Under the pieces are notes generated by a model that saw only the letters and a program-made list of their open reading frames with translations, had not been told where the DNA came from and searched no databases. Shown piece by piece: positions 15,260 to 22,486 of a stretch of DNA of 36,285 nt. Source of the stretch: Thiohalomonas denitrificans (GTDB lineage Bacteria; Pseudomonadota; Gammaproteobacteria; Thiohalomonadales; Thiohalomonadaceae). The translations under genes and the position numbers were made by a program. The stretch is taken from contig NZ_JAENYR010000035.1 in NCBI RefSeq assembly GCF_016841685.1, positions 1 to 36,285 of the forward strand, given 5' to 3'. Positions within the stretch are counted from its first letter, which is position 1; the number at the start of each line of letters is the position of its first letter.

Positions 15260-16312
15260 TCAGGTCCCCACCCGCAGGGCGAAGTCCGTGCCCGCCGTCG
15301 ACAAGCTCCCGTCCACCCGGATGTACAGCTCGCCCTCGGCCGTGGTCGTGGCAAGGCAGCTCTCATTGGCCTCGGCCGTGTTGATGGAGCTGCACATCGA
15401 GGACTCGAAGGCCGCGTCCGCGTAGATGTAGAGATCCGCGTTGTCGGTCATCTCGGAGAGGGTTATCTCGTGCTCGTTGTTGACGTACAGCCCCGTCAGC
15501 CTGAAGTGCAGCGAACCGGCGCCGATGCGCGCCACGTAGGACACATGGCTCAGTGCGTCATAGGTCGAACCGGCGGTCACCACGATCGGGTTCTCTGCCG
15601 TACCGAGGGCCGGGGCGGCTTCGTCGTAGGCCACCAGCTCGCGGGTGATGATGGTGTCGGCGGAGGCGATCTCCTCGACCTCTCTGACCACGCCCAGGCC
15701 GGCCACGTAATAGCGGGTCACCACCGACCCGGTAACGCCCTCAAGCTTGTCCATTACGACCTTGCGCGCCGAGAAATCGCCCATCGGCACGGATACCGTC
15801 TCGTCTGCGACCGCGGTTACGGTCATGGTCGTATCGACATACTCACCGCCACGTCCGTCCGGGCCCGGCCAAAACGCTGTGGCCGCATAACTCTCGCCGA
15901 CGGCCGGCGGGGGACAGAACGCCGTCTGCGAGCTGTAGGTGACCGGGCTGTAGAGGATGCCCTCCGGCTCGACGATGCCGTCCGTCGGGTCCGAGTCCAC
16001 ATAGACCTGGGTATCGAGCCGCGACACCGGTGCGTACGCCCCGGCCTCGATCGCGAACAGCCCCGTGGTCTCGCCGTCGGTCACGGCGACCGCGTCACCA
16101 TCGCGCACGGTCACGACCAGGTTCGCCTCCGTCTGGGTGGGCACCCCGGCCACCGTCTCGGTGCGGGTATAGCTCACCCCTTGGCCCGCCTCCCAGGCCG
16201 GGCACCAGACGGTCCCGGCAACATCGTTATTGCCGCCCCCTCCGCCGCAGGCCGTCAGGGTCATCAGACCGGCCAGCGATGCGCATCCGAGTGCACGTTG
16301 CATTTTGTTCAT
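15260..16312 (-). CDS. Lipoprotein with C-terminal PPC-like beta domain
   Basis: A 350-aa predicted outer-membrane or periplasmic lipoprotein. The start at 16312 (MNKMQRALG) is supported by AGGGAG eight bases upstream. The signal peptide ends in a lipobox, LMTLTAC, followed by a GGGGG linker. The middle part (about 40-220) is beta-rich and unrecognised. The last 110 residues (GTAENPIVVTAGSTYDAL ... ADLYIYADAAFESS ... GELYIRVDGS) resemble bacterial pre-peptidase C-terminal domains that occur on secreted enzymes, with one cysteine pair. It lies 67 bp downstream of nothing co-directional except luxR further upstream, and just upstream of the truncated CSLREA gene. The function is unknown. Confidence 0.7.
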   Translation of the reverse strand: MNKMQRALGCASLAGLMTLTACGGGGGNNDVAGTVWCPAWEAGQGVSYTRTETVAGVPTQTEANLVVTVRDGDAVAVTDGETTGLFAIEAGAYAPVSRLDTQVYVDSDPTDGIVEPEGILYSPVTYSSQTAFCPPPAVGESYAATAFWPGPDGRGGEYVDTTMTVTAVADETVSVPMGDFSARKVVMDKLEGVTGSVVTRYYVAGLGVVREVEEIASADTIITRELVAYDEAAPALGTAENPIVVTAGSTYDALSHVSYVARIGAGSLHFRLTGLYVNNEHEITLSEMTDNADLYIYADAAFESSMCSSINTAEANESCLATTTAEGELYIRVDGSLSTAGTDFALRVGT

Positions 16313-16714
16313 GTTTTGGCTCCCTTTTTTGTCATGCCGGATGGTCGATGGGTCCGCGTCGACCCGAAAGATGCCGTTCACACTCGGTCACCTAAGCACT
16401 CCGAGCGGGAAGTCCGCGATCGTGAGAAGGAACCGGTTCCAGTATTCGAACAACCGAGGGCGGAAAGTAGGTGTCGGAATGTTGGAGCTGACACCCTCGG
16501 CGCTTGCGCCCTTCCCTCTGACTCTGCCAATGGCGTTGATGCCGAGTGCTGCACGGCCGCTCAAGAGCAAGACATCTCTACTCACCCGGGCCGTCTCACG
16601 GCAAAAGCCTCACGGAGAAAACCTCTCTTCAGGGCGGTTCAGCGGTCCAACGGCGCCTGGACAGGATGTCAGGGAATCGATGGCTTGATGATGCCAAAGG
16701 GCGGCAGCCACGTA
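16313..16714. other. Intergenic region without a recognisable gene (400 bp)
   Basis: Open frames exist on the plus strand but are antisense continuations with no start context. No luxI-like synthase gene is found here. On the minus strand this would be the leader between the lux-box-like palindrome and the lipoprotein gene. Confidence 0.6.
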
Positions 16715-16734
16715 ACCTGTACCTAAGTACAGGT
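16715..16734. promoter_or_regulatory. lux-box-like 20-bp palindrome
   Basis: ACCTGTACCTAAGTACAGGT is a perfect dyad (ten-base arms apart from the central pairs). It matches the Vibrio fischeri lux box (ACCTGTA-N6-TACAGGT) at all 14 outer positions. Its last base is the first base of the luxR stop codon on the minus strand. No T-run follows, so it does not look like a terminator. Confidence 0.7.
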
Positions 16735-17513
16735 CACTCCATTTCCATCAGCCCATGCCCCAGGGCGATGGCGACGGCGTGGCCTCGGGTGGAGGCATTG
16801 AGTTTTTGCAGGATGTTGCCGACGTGGAATTTGACCGTGCGTTCACTGATTCGCAGGATGGCGGAGATCTCCCACGTATTCTTTCCCTGAGCGAGCCATG
16901 CGAGGAGCTCCTTTTCGCGCGGCGTGAGGGCGGGTATCGAACCGAGTTTCGGACCGACGATTCGACTCAGGGCTTCGTGGAAATGGGGGACGAGGAGGGT
17001 GAGAATGGTTTCAGTCCTGGCGCTGCGCTCCAGTCCGTGATAGCAGAAAAAGCTGCCGATATTGCCGTTTCCCGTTTTGACGCCATGGCCGTATCCGTGT
17101 CCCTGGCTCGTCTCGTTGAACCCGAAGTCTTCTGCCAGGGAGATGACTTCGTGTGTGTCTGCGGTGAACGGTGTGCGGGTGAAGGTATCGCCCCAATATT
17201 GCAGGCGGAAGGTCCTGAAGTTTTCGGCCACGATGGGGTCCTTCCTGACCAGATCTCTTCTGAACAGTTCGGCCAGGTAGTCGTGCGGATAGTCGACGTT
17301 GACCACGTGCAGTTCCGGCGGCGCGCCGTTCTTTCTCCCGGCGACGGCGGAGAGACCGGCCTGATAGCCGATCAGCCCGCGCAGTTCCGCCATGATGTCA
17401 ACCAGTTGCGCTTCTGTGGTGCAGGAAACGCTTCGGTGGATCAGCTCCAGTACGCGGGTCGCGTCGTATTTTGACAGGGACTTTATCTGCAAGGGTCGGG
17501 ACTCCTGTTCCAC
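16734..17513 (-). CDS. LuxR-family transcriptional regulator with autoinducer-binding-like domain
   Basis: A 259-aa LuxR-type regulator. The C-terminus has a canonical GerE/LuxR helix-turn-helix ([40 protein letters not shown]). The N-terminal 170 residues resemble the autoinducer-binding domain, with W and D residues ([14 protein letters not shown]) in the expected region. No luxI is visible, so it is a LuxR solo that may sense an exogenous acyl-homoserine lactone or another ligand. A GTG at 17513 starts the frame; a TTG 18 bases later has a better AGGAG and is an alternative. A 20-bp lux-box-like palindrome adjoins its stop codon and another palindrome lies about 100 bp upstream of its start. 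Confidence 0.85.
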   Translation of the reverse strand: MEQESRPLQIKSLSKYDATRVLELIHRSVSCTTEAQLVDIMAELRGLIGYQAGLSAVAGRKNGAPPELHVVNVDYPHDYLAELFRRDLVRKDPIVAENFRTFRLQYWGDTFTRTPFTADTHEVISLAEDFGFNETSQGHGYGHGVKTGNGNIGSFFCYHGLERSARTETILTLLVPHFHEALSRIVGPKLGSIPALTPREKELLAWLAQGKNTWEISAILRISERTVKFHVGNILQKLNASTRGHAVAIALGHGLMEME

Positions 17514-17616
17514 TCACCCGTTACGCCGAACCCCGCACCATCCCGGAAGGGCGAAGCGGTTGGAGCGCGGCCACAGGGTTCTACGTCTACGCAAGCTGCC
17601 CAATCGGCAGATTTTA

Positions 17617-17634
17617 ATAGTGCGATTGCACTAT
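17617..17634. promoter_or_regulatory. 18-bp palindrome between luxR and ABC gene
   Basis: ATAGTGCGATTGCACTAT has two perfect 7-bp arms around GATT. It lies in the divergent promoter region of luxR (minus) and the truncated ABC ATPase (plus). A regulator binding site is likely; which regulator is unknown. Confidence 0.5.
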
Positions 17635-17798
17635 GCGTTAGTCAAACAGGACAAGGATTGCGAAATCCGGCATCCGGTACCACGATAAGGCCGGCCTTTG
17701 TGCGGCAACACCGCTCCCGAGCCTCTGCCGCTTTTTTTGCAGCGTCGCAGGCGGCTTCTTGCCGTATACTCGGTGCAGGTTCGACATCAGGAATCACC

Positions 17799-18020
17799 GT
17801 GCCCGATAAATCCGGAAAAATCGTCTTCCGCACCGAGGATTTGACCAAGACCTACCATGTCGGCGAAGTGGAGATCCGTGCGCTTCGCGGTGTCGATCTG
17901 GTTTTCTATGCAGGCGAGTTCGTGGTCCTGCTGGGGGCCTCCGGCAGCGGCAAGTCGACACTTCTCAACATCCTCGGCGGGCTGGATACGGCCAGTTCCG
18001 AGCATAATTACCCGGAAACT
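17799..18020 (+). pseudogene. ABC transporter ATPase (LolD/MacB type), truncated by RAYT 2
   Basis: About 72 N-terminal residues of an ABC ATPase are left: [20 protein letters not shown], the Walker A motif [12 protein letters not shown] and [10 protein letters not shown]. That order and wording fit the LolD/MacB (lipoprotein release or macrolide efflux) subfamily. The GTG at 17799 has AGGAA five bases upstream. The gene is cut at about 18005-18020 by the RAYT 2 element; Q-loop, signature and Walker B are missing, and the rest of the gene is not in this window. The residual frame ends at 18080 inside the element. Confidence 0.85.
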
Positions 18021-19304
18021 AATTACCCGGACACCCACTCCAAGCCATTGCCATCCTCTCCCAGTTCTGAGAGTCTGTAAACCCGCACTGTTATCAAGGA
18101 ATAGATGCCATGCCCAAACCACGGAAAGCCCTCGTCTCGCTCGAGGCCACCCCTTATTACCATTGCGTCGCCCGCTGCGTGCGCCGTGCCTTTCTTTGTG
18201 GTGAAGACGCCGTCTCGGGCAGCAGCTTCGAACACCGCCGCGGCTGGATTCGCGAGCGCCTGTTTCAGCTCTCCCAGGTATTCGCCCTTGACGTATGCGC
18301 GTACGCAATCATGTCGAACCACTACCATCTGGTCCTACACGTCGACCGCGAAGCTGCAACGGATTGGGACACACCGGAAGTCCTTCGCCGCTGGCATGCG
18401 CTGTTCTCCGGGAATGAGCTGACCCGGCGCTTCGAACGCGGGGAAACGCTTCTCCCTGCGGAGCTGCGCGTCGTCGATACCTTCGCCGAGCGTTCGCGCT
18501 TGGCGGACATCAGCTGGTTCATGCGCTGCCTGAACGAGGAGATCGCCCGCAAGGCGAATGAGGAAGATAACTGCACTGGCCGTTTCTGGGAGGGCCGTTT
18601 CAAATCTCAGGCGCTGCTTGATGAAAAGGCCCTGGCGGCTTGTCTGGCCTACGTGGATCTGAATCCGGTTCGGGCGCAGATGGCACAGACGCCGGAGGCG
18701 TCCGAATTCACCTCTGTTCAGGAGCGGGCTACCGCCGCGAAGCAGGCGAGCCATCCCAATGAGCCGCCATCACAACCGGCCCGCCTTTTGCCGTTTGCCG
18801 GCAACCCGCGTGAACCGATGCCCAAGGGCCTGCCCTTTCGGCTCACCGATTACCTGGACCTGGTGGACTTCACCGGACGGCTCATCCGTGAAGGCAAGCG
18901 CGGCGCCATCCCCGAGCACCTGCCATCCATCCTCCAGCGCCTGGAGATCGATCCCAAGCAGTGGGGCTACCTGACCACCCAGTTCGAGAGCCCCTTCAAG
19001 GGACTTGTGGGCGCGGCGAATCACCTCAAACAAGCCTGCCAGCAACTCGGCTATCGACGAACGCCCGGAATCGGCGCCTCCCGAACGCTGTTGGCGTAGC
19101 GCCCTTCTTTCCTGTCACGTACCTCCGCTGCGGATCGCCAGACCCGCAAATTTCGCTCGCGCTAAGTTAGGCCTGCTGAGCCAAAAACCGATTCGATCGC
19201 GACAAATCAACCTATGTCGCCCCTCGACCACAGGCGAAGTCGAATAGACGGCGACCGCGCGCCCGGCTTTTTCCTTTGTGTTCTTACGGTGGGTGTCCGG
19301 GTTG
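18021..19304 (+). mobile_element. RAYT 2 element, copy 2 (complete)
   Basis: It is bounded by a 14-bp terminal inverted repeat: ACCCGGACACCCAC at 18025-18038 and GTGGGTGTCCGGGT at 19289-19302. The left end is preceded by a second AATTACCCGG (18006-18015), repeating the tip at 18021-18030. The element contains the transposase gene and a conserved 200-bp downstream segment shared with copy 1. It cuts an ABC ATPase gene on the left and abuts a repeat fragment on the right. Confidence 0.85.
18110..19099 (+). CDS. REP-associated/IS200-like tyrosine transposase, RAYT 2 copy 2
   Basis: A 329-aa intact transposase, almost identical to the copy at 12907; it lacks two residues ([11 protein letters not shown] for [13 protein letters not shown]). 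HUH motif MSNHYHLVLHV and the Tyr-containing AACLAYVDLNPVRAQ are present. Preceded by the same leader (gagagtctgtaaacccgcac and AAGGAAT). Intact ends, intact frame and close identity make this the copy most likely to be active. Unlike classical RAYTs, which stay single-copy per genome, this one is found twice plus a fragment (9657-9863) in one window, more like an IS200-type element. Confidence 0.9.
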   Translation: MPKPRKALVSLEATPYYHCVARCVRRAFLCGEDAVSGSSFEHRRGWIRERLFQLSQVFALDVCAYAIMSNHYHLVLHVDREAATDWDTPEVLRRWHALFSGNELTRRFERGETLLPAELRVVDTFAERSRLADISWFMRCLNEEIARKANEEDNCTGRFWEGRFKSQALLDEKALAACLAYVDLNPVRAQMAQTPEASEFTSVQERATAAKQASHPNEPPSQPARLLPFAGNPREPMPKGLPFRLTDYLDLVDFTGRLIREGKRGAIPEHLPSILQRLEIDPKQWGYLTTQFESPFKGLVGAANHLKQACQQLGYRRTPGIGASRTLLA

Positions 19305-19308
19305 ATCT

Positions 19309-19399
19309 GGCCTCGGCCTTGAGGAGATTGTGCCTGACGGTGGCGGGGGTGGTCGGTCAGGGGCGAGGGCTTGGCAGTGTGCAACAATGCGAGACCTGA
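19309..19399. repeat. Fragment of the direct-repeat family, cut by IS110
   Basis: It matches 12153-12249 with few differences (ggcctcggccttgaggagat ... tggcagtgtgcaacaatgcg). Similarity ends in GAGACCTGA at 19399, where the IS110 element begins; its continuation CCCCGT is found at 20891 on the other side. Confidence 0.85.
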
Positions 19400-19416
19400 A
19401 CATCCCGCTCGTATTT

Positions 19417-20643
19417 TCAAGCTTTTTTTAACCAATCGGCCGAATTTTTGTCCTCTCTAAATTCGTAATACCTTCCTTGCTTGAGCATGGAAAAAATAAC
19501 GCGACTGAGATGTCGACCCAAAGCCCGAATGGCTTGATTATGTGTCTTTCCCTGAGTTCGTTTTTTCTCATAGTAACGCTGTGATTCGGGGACCTGCTTG
19601 CGATGGCGATCCACGCCAACCATCATCGCTGCCTTGGCTCGCGTATTGACGTGTTTCGGATTCTTCGACCCTCGCTGTTTACCGGAACTGTTGTCGAGAT
19701 TCGCCATGCCGAGATACACCGCGAGGCTTCCGTCCTTGGGGAATCGTTCGATGGTTCCCAGTTCACCAGCAATTTCAGAGGAACAGACCGGCCCAAAACC
19801 GGGGATCGAGTCGATGAGCTGTGCGATCTGAGATTGCTCCATCAGCTCAAGGCACTGGGCCTCCAGTGCCTTGAGCTTCGTGCGCAGTTCCAGCACACGG
19901 CGAGCATCCTCAACGATCATTGGCCCGACCCACGCGACATCGTGGCTAAAGCTGGCCGTTTTCTGCCAAGCCGTGATTATCGAGGCGTACTTACGACCAA
20001 TGCCTTTGATCCCGAGGATGGTGCATTGCCGAAGGCGCGCCAACTTCGAAAGGTCGTCACCGTGGGAAAGAAGGTTGAGAAACCAGACGTTGTCGGCATC
20101 CTTCGTGATGGCTAGGAGGCCAGGGCAAACAGCCTGTAAATCAGCCTGCATGCGGCTGAGCAGCCGACTTCGTTCATTGACGAGGGTGCGGCGACGGCGA
20201 GTGAGGCGTTTGAGCTTTTCATTCTCTAGGGGCGTTGCAGCAACCTCCTGGAGCACACTTTTCGCAACGGGAAGGTGGTCGCCAAGCTGAAATAACTCGA
20301 GGCCCTTGCGGGCATCGATGCGGTCACTCTTGGCCGCTGCTGGAAAAATTTCCTTGAATCGGGCCAGCTTGAGGTTGTTGATGTTGAATAGGCGATAACC
20401 GCGGGAGCGAACCAGGGTATCCAGCGGACGAGCCCAGCCGTTGTACCCTTCCATGGCTACCGATACCCCACCACCATAGCGGCGTTGGTGGCTCTCTACT
20501 CGTTCGAAGAAAAGATCAAATCCTTCCGGACGATGCGCAAGATCGAACTCATCCAGCACTTCGCCAGAAGGCAGGCCAATAGCAACACTGTGGCTGTGGC
20601 AGCCGACATCGATGCTGACACGAATTTCGGAGGGGGTTGGCAT
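19417..20643 (-). CDS. IS110-family transposase (RuvC-like DEDD plus Transposase_20 domain)
   Basis: A 408-aa IS110 recombinase. The N-terminal RuvC-like DEDD domain shows IDVGCHSHSVAIGL (first Asp), VSVAMEGYNGWARPL (Glu) and AAKSDRIDARKGLELF (the two Asp). A helical middle follows, then the Transposase_20 domain: LIDSIPGFGPVCSSEIAGEL, YLGMANLDNSSGKQRGSKNP and the conserved tail RAKAAMMVGVDRHRK, which carries the serine-containing catalytic region. The start at 20643 is chosen for GGAG nine bases upstream; a start 15 bases earlier lacks one. IS110 enzymes use a bridge RNA encoded in the element to choose the target; a matching RNA is proposed directly upstream. The frame is intact. Confidence 0.92.
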   Translation of the reverse strand: MPTPSEIRVSIDVGCHSHSVAIGLPSGEVLDEFDLAHRPEGFDLFFERVESHQRRYGGGVSVAMEGYNGWARPLDTLVRSRGYRLFNINNLKLARFKEIFPAAAKSDRIDARKGLELFQLGDHLPVAKSVLQEVAATPLENEKLKRLTRRRRTLVNERSRLLSRMQADLQAVCPGLLAITKDADNVWFLNLLSHGDDLSKLARLRQCTILGIKGIGRKYASIITAWQKTASFSHDVAWVGPMIVEDARRVLELRTKLKALEAQCLELMEQSQIAQLIDSIPGFGPVCSSEIAGELGTIERFPKDGSLAVYLGMANLDNSSGKQRGSKNPKHVNTRAKAAMMVGVDRHRKQVPESQRYYEKKRTQGKTHNQAIRALGRHLSRVIFSMLKQGRYYEFREDKNSADWLKKA

Positions 20644-20659
20644 TGTTAGTGTCTCCATA

Positions 20660-20888
20660 AGTCAGAACCCGCTTGAAAATCATCCGCCGGTCTCGTCTAC
20701 TTACAGAGCCACATCAGAAACTGATCGACACCATCCCGTTCGACCCATCGGATGATGCAAGGTGGCGGAGGCGGCATTTCAGGTCCGAGCGAGCCGGAAA
20801 CCGGCCACCGACCCCGTGAGCCACACCCCCGCCAAGGACAATCCTAACTGGCTTCAAGGGGTCCCGTCACTATGCAAATTCGATGGTA
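20660..20888 (-). ncRNA. Candidate IS110 bridge RNA
   Basis: The non-coding 5' segment of the element contains ACGGGGTC (minus strand, 20817-20810), identical to the left flank plus core of the insertion (20896-20889). After a short hairpin (ggccggtttccgg) comes GACCTGA (20785-20779), the reverse complement of core plus right flank (TCAGGTC). A stem closes the loop outside (GGCGG...GGC with GCC...CCGCC). This is the layout of a bridge-RNA target-binding loop. A second hairpin (CATCATCC with GGATGGTG, around 20757-20728) may be the donor loop; partial matches to the element ends (CGGGATG, CGATGG) occur there but their order is unclear. Confidence 0.6.
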
Positions 20889-20890
20889 GA

Positions 20891-20946
20891 CCCCGTACCC
20901 CCCCCTTTGTTGTAAACATTTCATCCCCCCCCTTTGTTGGGCTTAT
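20891..20946. repeat. C-rich duplicated segment with residual attC end
   Basis: It holds two copies of cccccccctttgttg, about 30 bp apart, each followed within 15 bases by aaacatttca (the second inside the next gene's 3' end). GTTGGGC at 20936-20942, next to the stop codon of the first cassette gene, is an attC core; the rest of that attC is missing or replaced by the repeat and IS110. Confidence 0.55.
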
Positions 20947-21372
20947 TTAGCTTAAACATTTCAGGAAGCGATCGATCTTCTCCATGACTTCTTCGCGCGT
21001 GAAGCCGCGTCCTGTGACTGTTGTTGATGTGCCGCTATTCTTAACTGACTGCTCACCGAATAGAGGTACGGCATCCTCGTAGTTGCCTTTGTAGTTGCGC
21101 CACGCCGTGTCAAGTACCCTACGCCTTCTCCACCCAGACACACTTCGGAGATTTTGGTACGCCTGATAGATTTCCAGAAAATCTCTTTGTTGCCTTTTTC
21201 TGACTTCTTCTGAGCCCAGCATACGAACGCTTATGAGCTGCGCCACAAGAAGGTTTCGGAGTGCCGCCTCCGCCTGAAGTACATGAGAGTGGCGCACAGC
21301 CAAAATACCGGCGAATGCACCTATGAGTGCACCCACTAACCCCGACAGAAGATTTATAACGAGATCAGCCAT
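20947..21372 (-). CDS. Cassette 5: small membrane-anchored protein, unknown function
   Basis: A 141-aa protein with one N-terminal transmembrane segment with glycine zipper-like spacing (LINLLSGLVGALIGAFAGIL type; MADLVINLLSGLVGALIG start) followed by a basic, helical cytoplasmic part (RKRQQRDFLEIYQAYQNLRS, GWRRRRVLDTAW). No family recognised. The start at 21372 (MADLV) is preferred; it lies seven bases after the attC core GTTGGGC, as usual for cassette genes. It is the last readable cassette of the array and its own attC is truncated by the IS110 junction region. Membrane anchoring next to effector-type cassettes is compatible with a defence role, but this is only inference. Confidence 0.65.
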   Translation of the reverse strand: MADLVINLLSGLVGALIGAFAGILAVRHSHVLQAEAALRNLLVAQLISVRMLGSEEVRKRQQRDFLEIYQAYQNLRSVSGWRRRRVLDTAWRNYKGNYEDAVPLFGEQSVKNSGTSTTVTGRGFTREEVMEKIDRFLKCLS

Positions 21373-21378
21373 TAAGAT

Positions 21379-21413
21379 GCCCAACCCCACGGCTGGGCGG
21401 CCGATTGTTGGGC
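21379..21413 (-). other. Short attC-like site between cassettes 4 and 5
   Basis: GCCCAAC (21379-21385) and GTTGGGC (21407-21413) are exact complements and match the consensus RYYYAAC/GTTRRRY; an inner CCCA/TGGG stem lies between. At 35 bp it is shorter than usual attC sites (about 57 bp or more), so it may be a deletion derivative. Confidence 0.5.
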
Positions 21414-21427
21414 AACCACGTCACGAG

Positions 21428-22363
21428 CTATTTCCTTTCTGTGGAACTGATTCGTTCCACGATGGCTCGCAGATCTAGCCCGAAACGTTTCCAATTTTCA
21501 GGATCAATGTCGATCATAAACAGTTCATCCCAGGTCTGCTGTAAGACCGGCCAAGGTGGAAGATATGGGATGGCGCCTAGCTGTGCTTGGATTTCTGCGT
21601 TAGTCAGCCTAGCCTCAACGAGCATCTGCTCTCGCATTCTCTGCACGCGCTTGGCCCGTTCCGCAGGGCGCACTGACCTGACAAGCGATTCAATCAGCGC
21701 CTCGTAGGCAAGAATGGCAAATGGCTCCCATTCAAAATTCACCTTTCCCGCTTCACGAGAAGCACTTTCGGCGATATCAGACAGCCTTGGGTTCTCGTCC
21801 ATAAAGCGCCTGTAGAATTCTTTGGCACCAGCGAGCAGATTGCGCGGCATCACCACTGCGTCGGGTCCAACCAGCACGACCGCAGGGGCACGAGGACCTC
21901 GCTGTAGCGCCTTAATTCCCGCAAATCCAGTGCAGGCAGCGACGACCACGACTAAGTTGCATCCGGTTGCAACATTCAACGCCTGCAAATGCTCAGTCAA
22001 CTCATCCCACGTCAGCATCTCGGTCCCACCGCTTCCGTTCGGTCCTTGAAGTCCCATATCACCACCGTGAGACTCAAGATGGAGCACCGGCCGCAGTTTG
22101 TCATTCCTAGCCCGTTCTGTTGCCGCCGAAATCGCCGCGACAACGTCGTTCTTGTTATTGCACGAGAAATACGCAGACCATCCTTGGCGCCGCTCATTCA
22201 TCCAATCGTGGAGCATTCGCCCGGTTCGGGTTTCATTGGACGGTAGCCATTCCACAATCCACACGTTGGATACATGAATCTCCACCAACTCGGGAGGGGC
22301 CGGGAGCGCCTCAAGTAGCTTTTGCTCAGCGGTCGTCAGTTCGTCGTCCATGCGATTGCTCAT
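21428..22363 (-). CDS. Cassette 4: CHAT/caspase-like cysteine peptidase candidate
   Basis: A 311-aa soluble protein. The central part reads as a caspase/CHAT fold: strand plus catalytic His in RPVLHLESHGGDMGLQGP, then LTWDELTEHLQALN and a second strand ending in the Cys: NLVVVVAACTGFAGI. The His-Gly...Ala-Cys-x-Gly pattern and about 50-residue spacing match clan CD peptidases. The C-terminal third (SLVRSVRPAERAKRVQRMRE, LPPWPVLQQTWDELFMIDID) is unrecognised. Caspase-like proteins occur in bacterial abortive-infection systems, usually with a sensor gene; here the gene is a lone integron-type cassette. ATG 22363 follows the attC core GTTGGGC by three bases; ATG 22351 is an alternative. Catalytic activity is inferred from the motif only. 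Confidence 0.6.
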   Translation of the reverse strand: MSNRMDDELTTAEQKLLEALPAPPELVEIHVSNVWIVEWLPSNETRTGRMLHDWMNERRQGWSAYFSCNNKNDVVAAISAATERARNDKLRPVLHLESHGGDMGLQGPNGSGGTEMLTWDELTEHLQALNVATGCNLVVVVAACTGFAGIKALQRGPRAPAVVLVGPDAVVMPRNLLAGAKEFYRRFMDENPRLSDIAESASREAGKVNFEWEPFAILAYEALIESLVRSVRPAERAKRVQRMREQMLVEARLTNAEIQAQLGAIPYLPPWPVLQQTWDELFMIDIDPENWKRFGLDLRAIVERISSTERK

Positions 22364-22366
22364 GCG

Positions 22367-22465
22367 GCCCAACGCCTTAGTTCAGCGGCGCTTGAGGCGA
22401 CAACCGTTTTTGCGTCAGCTAAAATGGGCGGCGACTCAAACGTCCGCTGCAACGATTCGTTATGT
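22367..22465 (-). other. attC recombination site between cassettes 3 and 4
   Basis: On the minus strand it starts ACATAAC (22465-22459) and ends GTTGGGC (22373-22367). The arms pair imperfectly (GCAGCGG with CCGCTGC, TTGAGTCGCC with GGCGAC-type segments), giving the long hairpin expected of attC. It lies between a stop codon and the next start codon with no spare sequence. Confidence 0.7.
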
Positions 22466-22486
22466 GCGCCCTCCACTATGGCACCG

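Larger units (their letters stand above)
19398..20890 (-). mobile_element. IS110-family insertion sequence in a REP core
   Basis: About 1.49 kb. Removing it joins GACCTGA (19393-19399) to CCCCGT (20891-20896) and restores GACCTGACCCCGT, found intact at 8769-8781. A GA (TC on the element strand) lies at both junctions and would be the core dinucleotide. A long 5' non-coding segment (about 245 nt) and a very short 3' one (about 18 nt) fit the IS110 rather than IS1111 group. Confidence 0.75.

Noticed and set aside
15470-16726. Plus-strand open frame of 418 codons
   Set aside because: Antisense to the lipoprotein gene; Arg/His/Gly-rich composition and no ribosome binding site.
19398-20942. IS1111-attC type element that targets integron attC sites
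   Set aside because: Although next to a cassette array, both flanks rebuild a REP core and the guide-like sequences match that core; the non-coding segment lies 5' of the transposase as in IS110, not IS1111.
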